This document shows, one piece after another, positions 1 through 6,011 of a DNA stretch of 13,837 nucleotides (positions within the stretch are counted from its first letter, which is position 1; each line of letters starts with the position of its first letter). The translations under genes and the position numbers were made by a program. The notes under the pieces are model-generated. The model worked only from the letters and a program-made list of their open reading frames with translations, was not told where the DNA came from and did no database searches. Origin of the DNA: DASWHR01 sp036398095 (GTDB lineage: Bacteria; Actinomycetota; AC-67); contig DASWHR010000062.1 in NCBI GenBank assembly GCA_036398095.1, positions 1 to 13,837 of the forward strand, read 5' to 3'.

Positions 1-1344
1 GTGCACCGCCAGATCGCCGTAGGTCTCAACCAGCCGCGCGGCATGTCCGGGATCGGTTCCGGCGGCTCGCAGCAGCTCGGCGACGTCGCGGCGCACGTCC
101 CGGATCGGTTTCGTCAAGCCGATCCGGATCCGGTGTGTATCGCTGCGCCGCTTCACGCCGAGCCGCTCGCAGGTCGCGTCGACCGCATCGCGGGCCATCC
201 GCCGGAAGGTGGTGAGCTTCCCGCCGGTGACCGAGATCAGCCCGCCCGGCGAGACCGTGATCGCATGGCGGCGCGACAGGTCCGCGGTCCGCTCGGTCGT
301 GGCGGCCGCTCGCAGCGGCCGCAGGCCCGCCCATGCGCCGACCAGATCATCGCGCGTCAGGTCGACGTCCATCCATCGGTTGATGCCACCGAGCACGTAG
401 TCCACGTCGGCTTCGGTGACGGCCGGCGCGTCCAGCGGCCCGTCGTATTCCGTGTCGGTCGTTCCCAGCATGACCCGGTCTGCCCACGGCTGCAGGAACA
501 GCGAGCGACGGTCGCGCGCTCCCGACGGGACGATGCATGCGGCGCCGAGCGCGATCCGCTCGCGCGGGATCATCAGATGAATGCCTTTCGCCGGCCGCAG
601 CGCGATCGGCGTGCGCGGATCCTCCAGCGTGCCGACGTCGCCGGCCCAGATGCCGGTCGCGTTCACGATCGTCTTCGCGCGGATCTCGAAGCTGCGTCCG
701 CTCCGCGAGTCGGTGACCCCGGCCGCGGCCAGCCGCCCGTTCGCATCGTGCACGAAGCCGTCCACCGGCACGTAGTTGGCCGCCGCAGCGCCGAAGCCGA
801 TCGCGGCGCGGATCAACTCGAACACCAGCCGTGCGTCGTCGGTGGAGGCGTCCCAGTAGGTCCACGCCGACACGACGCGATCGGTGTCGATCGCCGGCGC
901 GAGCTCTTTCATGCGCGGCGCGCGGGCTCGGCGGTGGCGCGGCACGCCCCGCACCGCCGACAGCACGTCGTAGATCGCCAATCCGTAGGCCGCGAATCGC
1001 GACTCCTTGCCTTTGCGAAAGACCGGGTACAGGAACTGCAGCGGCCGCACCAGGTGGGGGCAGAGCCGCGCGAGCAGATCGCGTTCGTGCGCCGCTTCCC
1101 ACGTCAACCCGAACTCGTACTGCGCCAGGTAGCGAAGCCCGCCGTGGACGAGCTTCGATGACTTGCTCGACGTGCCCGACGCGAAGTCGCGCCGCTCGAC
1201 CAACGCGGTCTTCAGACCGCGCGAGGCGGCGTCGAGCGCACAGCCGGCGCCGGTGACGCCGCCGCCGACGATGAGCACGTCGAAGGTTTCGGCGGCGAGC
1301 CGGTCGATCTGTTCAGCACGCGTGGACGGTCCGATCGGGGGCAT
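1..1344 (-). CDS. glpD: Aerobic glycerol-3-phosphate dehydrogenase (FAD-dependent), partial at C-terminus
   Basis: Oxidises sn-glycerol 3-phosphate to dihydroxyacetone phosphate and passes electrons through FAD to the membrane quinone pool. My translation gives 448 residues before the window edge. A Rossmann FAD motif GGGVTGAG lies at residues 27-34, followed by VERRDFASGTSSKSSKLVHGG (about 49-69), the GlpD/GlpA signature. Further in are DTEYDGP, GAWAGLRPLRA and GGKLTTFRRMA, typical of the DAO fold. The family is usually 500-560 residues, so roughly 60-110 C-terminal residues (the helical cap domain) lie outside. The start at 1344 is preferred because a -10-like TATGAT ends 8 nt upstream. The in-frame ATG at 1356 lies inside that box. 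No ribosome site is seen, so the mRNA is probably leaderless. It diverges from the peptidase operon. Family assignment is firm; GlpD versus GlpA cannot be fully settled without the C-terminus. Confidence 0.95.
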   Translation of the reverse strand, partial: MPPIGPSTRAEQIDRLAAETFDVLIVGGGVTGAGCALDAASRGLKTALVERRDFASGTSSKSSKLVHGGLRYLAQYEFGLTWEAAHERDLLARLCPHLVRPLQFLYPVFRKGKESRFAAYGLAIYDVLSAVRGVPRHRRARAPRMKELAPAIDTDRVVSAWTYWDASTDDARLVFELIRAAIGFGAAAANYVPVDGFVHDANGRLAAAGVTDSRSGRSFEIRAKTIVNATGIWAGDVGTLEDPRTPIALRPAKGIHLMIPRERIALGAACIVPSGARDRRSLFLQPWADRVMLGTTDTEYDGPLDAPAVTEADVDYVLGGINRWMDVDLTRDDLVGAWAGLRPLRAAATTERTADLSRRHAITVSPGGLISVTGGKLTTFRRMARDAVDATCERLGVKRRSDTHRIRIGLTKPIRDVRRDVAELLRAAGTDPGHAARLVETYGDLAVH

Positions 1345-1350
1345 GGCCCG

Positions 1351-1358
1351 TATCATAG
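1351..1358. promoter_or_regulatory. Putative bidirectional leaderless promoter between glpD and the peptidase gene
   Basis: The plus strand reads TATCATA from 1351, so the minus strand reads TATGATA. Each strand therefore carries a TANNNT -10 box: TATCAT at 1351-1356 on plus and TATGAT at 1358-1353 on minus. The plus ATG (1366) comes 9 nt after its box and the minus ATG (1344) 8 nt after its box. In both cases transcription would begin at or within a few bases of the start codon. Neither gene has a Shine-Dalgarno sequence. No clear -35 hexamer is visible on either side. The box positions are read directly; promoter activity is inferred. Confidence 0.55.
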
Positions 1359-1365
1359 GCGCGTC

Positions 1366-2451
1366 ATGTCTTCGATCCGGACCGATCGTGCGCGCGCCGC
1401 GCTTCGCGACGCGGGCGTCGCCGCGCTGATGTGCGGCCCGGGCGCCGATCTTCGCTATCTGACCGGTTATCACGCGCTTCCGCTGGAGCGCATGACGCTT
1501 CTGGTCGTCACGCCGGATGCGGAGCCGTTCCTGGTCGCGCCGCACTTGGAGCGGCCGCGAGCCGAAGCGTTCACCTCCGGCATCGAACTCGTCACGTTCG
1601 GCGAGACCGACGATCCGGTGGCGCTGGTGTCGTCGCGTCTGGGCGCGGTGCACGCGCCGATCGCGGTGGGGGACCGCCTGTGGGCGATGTTCGTGCTTCG
1701 CCTGCAAGCCGCATTCGATCGCGCATCGTTCGTGCCCGCCTCCACGATCATGAAGGTGCTGCGGATCCGAAAGGACGACGCCGAGATCGACGCGCTGGCG
1801 CGCAGTGGGGCGGCCGCCGATCGGGTCGCCGCTTTGATCGCGGCCTCGTCGGTCGCGGGCAAGCGCGAACGCGACGTGTCTCGCTGGATCAGCGACGCGC
1901 TGATCGCGGAAGGGCTCGAGCAGGTCAACTTCGCGATCGTCGCCGCCGGCCCCAATGCGGCGTCGCCGCACCACGAGCCGGGCGATCGCGTGATCCAAGC
2001 CGGCGACGCGCTGGTATGCGATTTCGGCGGGACCCTGGACGGCTACTGCAGCGACATCACCCGCACCTTCCATGTCGGCGATCCGCCGCACGAGTTCGTT
2101 CAGCTTTTCGGCGTGTTGCACGAGGCGCAGGAAGCCGGGGTGAACGCCGTCAAGCCCGGCGTGACCGCCGAATCGGTGGACGCCGCCGCGCGCGAGGTCA
2201 TCGCCGCCGCCGGCTACGGCGAATACTTCATCCACCGCACCGGCCACGGCATTGGCCTGGAAGAGCACGAAGAGCCCTACATCGTGGCCGGCAATACCGA
2301 GCCGCTCGAGCCCGGCATGGCGTTCAGCGTCGAGCCCGGCATCTACATCCCCGGAACGTTCGGCGCGCGCATCGAAGACATCGTCGTGTGCACCGACGGC
2401 AGCGGCCGCCGCCTCAACAACGCCTCACGCGACCTGAAGGTGATCGCATGA
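1366..2451 (+). CDS. M24 family metallopeptidase, Xaa-Pro aminopeptidase/prolidase type
   Basis: A 361-residue cytoplasmic peptidase expected to remove N-terminal residues next to proline or to split X-Pro dipeptides. The N-terminal creatinase-like domain (about 1-130) contains DLRYLTGYHALPLERMTLL. The pita-bread catalytic domain follows. All five expected dinuclear-metal ligands are present: D219 (CDFGG), D230 (CSDITRTF), H294 (RTGHGIGLEEHE), E323 (SVEPGIY) and E337 (ARIED). H202 in PHHEP fits the usual substrate-binding histidine. Length is normal for the family (350-370). No signal peptide is seen. It is the first gene of an operon, overlapping the acyl-CoA dehydrogenase by ATGA. The start has no ribosome site and appears leaderless from the -10 box at 1351. 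Creatinase or another M24 subgroup is possible; the exact substrate cannot be read from the sequence. Confidence 0.93.
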   Translation: MSSIRTDRARAALRDAGVAALMCGPGADLRYLTGYHALPLERMTLLVVTPDAEPFLVAPHLERPRAEAFTSGIELVTFGETDDPVALVSSRLGAVHAPIAVGDRLWAMFVLRLQAAFDRASFVPASTIMKVLRIRKDDAEIDALARSGAAADRVAALIAASSVAGKRERDVSRWISDALIAEGLEQVNFAIVAAGPNAASPHHEPGDRVIQAGDALVCDFGGTLDGYCSDITRTFHVGDPPHEFVQLFGVLHEAQEAGVNAVKPGVTAESVDAAAREVIAAAGYGEYFIHRTGHGIGLEEHEEPYIVAGNTEPLEPGMAFSVEPGIYIPGTFGARIEDIVVCTDGSGRRLNNASRDLKVIA

Positions 2452-3599
2452 CCCTGCCCCTGGGGCATCTGGGCTTGAGCGACGAGCAGCGCGCGTTGCT
2501 CGGCCTGGTCCGCGAAGTCGCCGCCCGCGAGATCGCACCGCACGCGTCGGCCTGGGAACGCGACGGCATCTTCCCGCGCGAGGCGTTTAGCGCGCTCGGC
2601 CGCGCCGGTCTGCTCGGCCTTCCCTATCCGGAAGAATTCGGCGGCGGCGCGCAACCCAACTGGGTGTATCTGCTGTGCCTGGAAGAGCTCGCGGCCGCGC
2701 TGCTATCGGTGGGCCTTGGCACCAGCGTGCAGGTCCTCACCATGTTCCCGGCCGCGCAGTTCGGCACCGACGAGCAGCGCAAGGCGTGGCTGCCGCCTGC
2801 GTGCGCCGGCGAGTGGATCGGCTCGTACTGTCTGTCGGAGTCCGAGAGCGGATCCGACGCGTCGGCGCTGACGACCAAGGCGACGCGCGACGGGGACTCC
2901 TACGTGATCGACGGACGCAAAGCGTGGGTCACGCACGGCGGCGAAAGCGACTACTACATGGTGATGGCGCGAACCGGCGAGGCCGGCGCCAAGGGAATCT
3001 CGACGATCTTCGTGCCGGCCTCGACGCCCGGCGTCGCGCGCGCCAAGACCGAGAACAAGATGGGCATGAAGTCCTCGCCGACCGCGCAGATCACCTTCGA
3101 TCAGGTGCGTGTGCCGGTCGAGAACCGCATCGGTGAGGAAGGCGAAGGCTTCCGGATCGCGATGGCCGCGCTCGACGGCGGGCGCCTAGGGATCGCCGCT
3201 TGCAGCGTCGGTTTAGCCCGCGCCGCCTTCGAGGCCGCCGTCACGTTCGCCAAGGACCGCAAGCAATTCGGCCGTCCCGTGATCGAGAACCAGGGCCTGT
3301 CGTGGATGCTCGCCGACATGCTCACCGGCATCGAGGCCGCGCGAACGCTGACGCTGGACGCCGCCCGCCGCCGCGACGCCGGCGCGCCGTTCTCCACCCA
3401 CGCCGCGATGGCCAAACTGTTCGCATCCGACACAGCCATGCGCGTCACAACCGACGCCGTCCAAATCCACGGCGGCTACGGCTACGTCGACGAGTTCCCC
3501 GTCGAGCGCTACATGCGCGAAGCCAAAGTCCTGCAGATCGTCGAAGGCACCAACCAAATCCAGCGAGTCGTCATCGCCCGCGCCATCACCCGCGGCTAA
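2448..3599 (+). CDS. Acyl-CoA dehydrogenase
   Basis: A 383-residue FAD flavoenzyme that introduces a trans-2,3 double bond into an acyl-CoA and hands electrons to electron-transfer flavoprotein. The order is typical: N-terminal helical domain (about 10-120), middle beta domain with YCLSESESGSDASAL (127-141, FAD/substrate signature), and C-terminal helical domain with FAKDRKQFGRPVIENQ (267-282) and IHGGYGYVDEFPVERYMREAK (340-360). The likely catalytic base is E366 in QIVEGTNQIQR, the usual position for short/medium-chain enzymes. Length matches the family. The ATG overlaps the peptidase stop as ATGA, so translation is probably coupled. The amidohydrolase starts 3 nt after its stop. Chain-length or branched-chain preference cannot be decided here. 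Pairing with a peptidase and an amidohydrolase suggests use of amino-acid-derived or amide-derived acyl groups, which is inference. Confidence 0.95.
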   Translation: MTLPLGHLGLSDEQRALLGLVREVAAREIAPHASAWERDGIFPREAFSALGRAGLLGLPYPEEFGGGAQPNWVYLLCLEELAAALLSVGLGTSVQVLTMFPAAQFGTDEQRKAWLPPACAGEWIGSYCLSESESGSDASALTTKATRDGDSYVIDGRKAWVTHGGESDYYMVMARTGEAGAKGISTIFVPASTPGVARAKTENKMGMKSSPTAQITFDQVRVPVENRIGEEGEGFRIAMAALDGGRLGIAACSVGLARAAFEAAVTFAKDRKQFGRPVIENQGLSWMLADMLTGIEAARTLTLDAARRRDAGAPFSTHAAMAKLFASDTAMRVTTDAVQIHGGYGYVDEFPVERYMREAKVLQIVEGTNQIQRVVIARAITRG

Positions 3600-3602
3600 C
3601 CG

Positions 3603-5129
3603 ATGACGACGCTCTATACGGACGCACGGATTCTGGATCCTCGGCTGGCGATCGTGAACGGGGACGCGTTCGCGGTTCGGGAGGGTGTGCTGACGTGGGT
3701 GGGCCGGGCAGGCGAGGTGCCGCGCGCGAACCGGCGGGTTTCGCTGGACGGGCGGACGGTGACGCCCGGTTTTGTTGACGGGCACGCGCATCTGACGATG
3801 ACCGGGCTGATGCTCGGCGGGATCGATCTGCACGCCGCGCGCAGCGCGGCGGCGATGGTGCGGCGGCTGGCGGCATGGGTGCGGGGCCGCTCGGCCGACT
3901 TCGTCTACGGCACCGGCTGGGACGACTCGTCCTGGCCGCAGACGCCAACCGCCGCGATGATCGAGCGCGTCGCGGGCGACCGGCACGTCTATCTCGCGCG
4001 CGTCGACGCGCATTCGGCGCTGGTATCACACACGCTGTTCGCGGCCGCGGGATGCGCCGGGCTCGACGGGGTCGAAGTCGACGCGCGCGGCGAGCCGACC
4101 GGGATCGTCCGGCGCGACGCGCACCACGCGGTTCGGAGTTTCTTCTTCAAACGCATGCCGATCGGCGCGATCCGCGACGCGCATCGCGCGGCGGCCGAAG
4201 CGGCCGTCGTGAAAGGCATCACGACGGTCCACGACATGGGTGGCCCGCTGCACGCGGCGGGGGAGCGGGACCTCGAAGAGCTGGTCCGAGGACGCTTGCC
4301 CATCAACGTCGTCTGCTACTACGCGAGCGAGGACGTGACGATCGCGACGAGCCGCGGGCTCGCACAGATCGGCGGCGATCTGAATGCCGACGGCTCGCTC
4401 GGCTCGCGCACCGCGGCGCTGTCGAGGCCGTATGCCGACACGCGCGGCAACACCGGATTCCTGTATCGCGACGCGAACGCGTTGGGCGAGTTCTTCGAAG
4501 CGGCGACGCGCGCCGGCCTGCAGGGCGGCGTGCACTGCATCGGCGACGCCGGATGCGAGGCCGCCGTCGCCGGCCTGGAGCGTGCCGCCAAGCGCGCCGG
4601 CATCGCGAAGGTTCGCGCGATGCGCCACCGGCTCGAGCATTTCGAGATGGCGAGCGCCGAGATGATCGCGCGTGCCGCGCGGCTCGGTGCCGTGTTCAGC
4701 GTGCAGCCCGCCTTCGACGCGCACTGGGGCGGCCGCGACCGGATGTATGCGGCACGCGTCGGCGCGAAACGTGCCGCGGCGATGAACGACATCAAGTCGA
4801 TGCGCGCGACCGGCGCCACGGTCGGCTTCGGCTCGGACTGTCCGGTCACGCCGTTCGATCCGCTCGCCGGCATTCGCGCCGCCGCCGAACCGACGAGTCC
4901 GCGGCATGCGATCTCGATCGAGGACGCCTTCGAAGCCGCGACGGCCGGCGCGGCCTCCATGGCAAACGAACGCGTGCCGGCAGGTCGCATCGAAGCCGGA
5001 TACCGCGCCGACTTCGTCGTGTGGGAGGACGATCCGGTGCGCAGCCGCCGGCCTCGCATCCGCGCGACGATCGCAAAGGGAAAGATCGTCTACGGAATGC
5101 TCTCGGACGCCGGGCGAGGCAGCGGTTAG
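3603..5129 (+). CDS. YtcJ-like metal-dependent amidohydrolase
   Basis: A 508-residue amidohydrolase-superfamily protein of the YtcJ/NfdA type (amidohydrolase_3), expected to hydrolyse an amide, formamide or cyclic imide bond in the cytoplasm. Metal-site features: FVDGHAH (H61, H63) after the small N-terminal beta domain; GGVHCIGD (H311, D315); RHRLEHFE (H346); and FGSDCPV (D412). NADGSLGSRTA (261-271) and RVDAHSALV (133-141) are also typical. The C-terminal strand GYRADFVVWEDDP completes the composite beta domain. Length is slightly below the usual 530-560. It lies 3 nt after the acyl-CoA dehydrogenase stop with no ribosome site, so it probably depends on read-through from that gene. Its first 200 nt are G-rich on this strand, whereas the end of the preceding gene is C-rich. 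The stop overlaps the stop of a convergent small ORF. Substrate unknown. Confidence 0.9.
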   Translation: MTTLYTDARILDPRLAIVNGDAFAVREGVLTWVGRAGEVPRANRRVSLDGRTVTPGFVDGHAHLTMTGLMLGGIDLHAARSAAAMVRRLAAWVRGRSADFVYGTGWDDSSWPQTPTAAMIERVAGDRHVYLARVDAHSALVSHTLFAAAGCAGLDGVEVDARGEPTGIVRRDAHHAVRSFFFKRMPIGAIRDAHRAAAEAAVVKGITTVHDMGGPLHAAGERDLEELVRGRLPINVVCYYASEDVTIATSRGLAQIGGDLNADGSLGSRTAALSRPYADTRGNTGFLYRDANALGEFFEAATRAGLQGGVHCIGDAGCEAAVAGLERAAKRAGIAKVRAMRHRLEHFEMASAEMIARAARLGAVFSVQPAFDAHWGGRDRMYAARVGAKRAAAMNDIKSMRATGATVGFGSDCPVTPFDPLAGIRAAAEPTSPRHAISIEDAFEAATAGAASMANERVPAGRIEAGYRADFVVWEDDPVRSRRPRIRATIAKGKIVYGMLSDAGRGSG

Positions 5130-5287
5130 GCGATGCGGGTGACGGCCAGGACGACGGCGTCGAGCGCTTCGAAGGTTTGTGCAAGGCGGCCGGCCAAATC
5201 CAGGCTGTGGACGAGCTGAAGGCCGATCCCGTCCTCGCGTAGGAACGCGACTTCCCAGACTTCGTCCAGCGTCGAGCGGACGATCAT
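5126..5287 (-). CDS. Small 53-residue protein of unknown function
   Basis: I translate a 53-residue ORF starting MIVRSTLDEVWEVAFLRE and ending DAVVLAVTRIA. A GGAGG sits at 5296-5300 on the complementary side, 8 nt before the ATG, which is an ideal ribosome site. Codon third positions are mostly G or C, as in the confident genes. The protein is acidic to neutral with a predicted strand-turn-helix character. It has no cysteines, signal peptide or membrane segment. Its TAA overlaps the TAG of the amidohydrolase tail to tail (shared TTAG). It lies downstream of the EVE gene in the same direction but 150 nt away across hairpins. I do not recognise the family. The ribosome site and codon use favour a real gene, but length alone would not exclude chance. 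Confidence 0.55.
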   Translation of the reverse strand: MIVRSTLDEVWEVAFLREDGIGLQLVHSLDLAGRLAQTFEALDAVVLAVTRIA

Positions 5288-5341
5288 GGCCGCTGCCTCC
5301 TCGCCGCCGTACCCCTACGAGCGGCTTTCACCTTCGATAAC

Positions 5342-5379
5342 GATTCAAGGATCGGCGATGTTCCGCCTGGTCTTGAATC
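5342..5379. repeat. Inverted repeat GATTCAAG/CTTGAATC with inner stem
   Basis: GATTCAAG (5342-5349) and CTTGAATC (5372-5379) are perfect complements. Inside them GGCG (5354-5357) pairs with CGCC (5364-5367) around a 6-nt loop. A symmetrical 4-by-4 internal loop separates the two stems. It lies between the EVE gene and the small ORF, with the DnaA-box sequence directly beside it. It could be an operator or an RNA structure in the small ORF leader. No T-run follows on either strand, so a simple terminator is less likely. Confidence 0.4.
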
Positions 5380-5388
5380 TGTGGATAA
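5380..5388 (-). promoter_or_regulatory. Sequence identical to a DnaA box (TTATCCACA)
   Basis: The minus strand reads TTATCCACA, an exact match to the classical high-affinity DnaA box, in a locally AT-richer intergenic stretch. It directly abuts the right arm of the inverted repeat at 5342-5379. It is the only copy I noticed, and no replication genes are nearby, so it is not an origin. It could be an isolated regulatory DnaA site or a coincidence. Confidence 0.3.
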
Positions 5389-5417
5389 CTTACCGCGCAG
5401 CGGCCTTGATGGCCACG

Positions 5418-5436
5418 CTTCGGGGCGAAACCGAAG
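5418..5436 (-). terminator. Possible hairpin just after the EVE gene
   Basis: CTTCGG (5418-5423) and CCGAAG (5431-5436) form a 6-bp stem with a 7-nt loop, starting one base past the EVE stop. A second small GGCC/GGCC stem follows at about 5402-5414. There is no T-run, so this would be a weak or non-canonical terminator at best. Confidence 0.3.
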
Positions 5437-5437
5437 G

Positions 5438-5893
5438 TCAGGAGTGCCCCAGATGGCACACGATCCGGTATTCCTCTTCGGTCACGGGCGTGACCGACAG
5501 CCGTGAGCCTTTCTGGACGACCGCCATCGCCTCCAAGCCGGGTGTCTCCTTCAACTCCGACAGCGGCACGACCCGCGGGAAGGTCTCGACGTAGCCCACG
5601 TCCACCATCATCCAGATCGGCTTCTCGGGGGATGCCTTCGGGTCGTAGTACGGCGACTGCGGATCCAAGGCGGTGTGGTCCGGGTGGGCCTCGCGGACGA
5701 CGTCGGCGAGGCCGGCCACGCCCGACGGCTTGGCGTTCGAATGGTAGAAAAGGACCCCGTCGCCGGCCCGCATGGCCATCATGTTGTTGCGAGCCTGATA
5801 GTTGCGGACCCCGTCCCAATGCTCGCACTTTTTCCGGGCGAGATGGCCGATCCCGAACGTCTCGGGCTCGGATTTCATCAGCCAGAACCTCAT
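5438..5893 (-). CDS. EVE domain-containing protein
   Basis: A 151-residue single-domain protein of the EVE (PUA-like) fold, related to thymocyte nuclear protein 1. Characterised members recognise modified bases in nucleic acid. Visible hallmarks are the N-terminal MRFWLMKSEPETF, EHWDGVRNYQARNNM (24-39), GDGVLFYHSN (44-53), the GLADVV strand (61-66), PIWMMVDVGYV (92-102) and the C-terminal VTPVTEEEYRIV. Length is typical (about 150). The start at 5893 is fixed by the conserved MRFWLMKSEP beginning; an open frame continues upstream but is not conserved-looking. There is no ribosome site. A TATGCT box 11 nt before the ATG suggests a near-leaderless message. It diverges from the S15 hydrolase. 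The exact ligand is unknown. Confidence 0.93.
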   Translation of the reverse strand: MRFWLMKSEPETFGIGHLARKKCEHWDGVRNYQARNNMMAMRAGDGVLFYHSNAKPSGVAGLADVVREAHPDHTALDPQSPYYDPKASPEKPIWMMVDVGYVETFPRVVPLSELKETPGLEAMAVVQKGSRLSVTPVTEEEYRIVCHLGHS

Positions 5894-5904
5894 GACAGCG
5901 GTCG

Positions 5905-5910
5905 AGCATA
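5905..5910 (-). promoter_or_regulatory. Putative -10 box (TATGCT) of the EVE gene
   Basis: TATGCT on the minus strand ends 11 nt before the EVE ATG, and no Shine-Dalgarno sequence lies between. The spacing would give a leader of only a few bases, like the boxes at 1351-1358. No convincing -35 hexamer is seen. Confidence 0.35.
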
Positions 5911-5997
5911 CCGGCAGGTCCGGCATCCCGGCAGGAGAGGCGGGCAATCGTGACGAAACCCTCCCATAACCGGGTCGTTCGAGCCCGATGCGAATAC

Positions 5998-6003
5998 GGG
6001 AGG
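5998..6003 (+). promoter_or_regulatory. Ribosome binding site that sets the S15 hydrolase start
   Basis: GGGAGG lies 8 nt before the ATG at 6012. It comes after the alternative in-frame ATG at 5988, which has no such site. Starting at 6012 also gives a clean signal peptide. Confidence 0.8.
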
Positions 6004-6011
6004 TTTCCTTC

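Noticed and set aside
1..1161. Long plus-strand open frame opposite glpD
   Set aside because: It is antisense to a gene with clear FAD and GlpD motifs, is Arg/Ala/Pro rich and shows no domain. Long antisense frames are common at this GC content.
1431..3599. 722-codon plus frame joining the peptidase region to the acyl-CoA dehydrogenase
   Set aside because: Only its 3' half, from 2448, is the real dehydrogenase. The first 339 codons are an Arg-rich out-of-frame shadow of the peptidase, so this is not a fusion.
5380..5388. Possible replication origin because of the DnaA box
   Set aside because: Only one box is seen, there is no AT-rich unwinding region, and no dnaA, dnaN, gidA or parAB genes are in the window.
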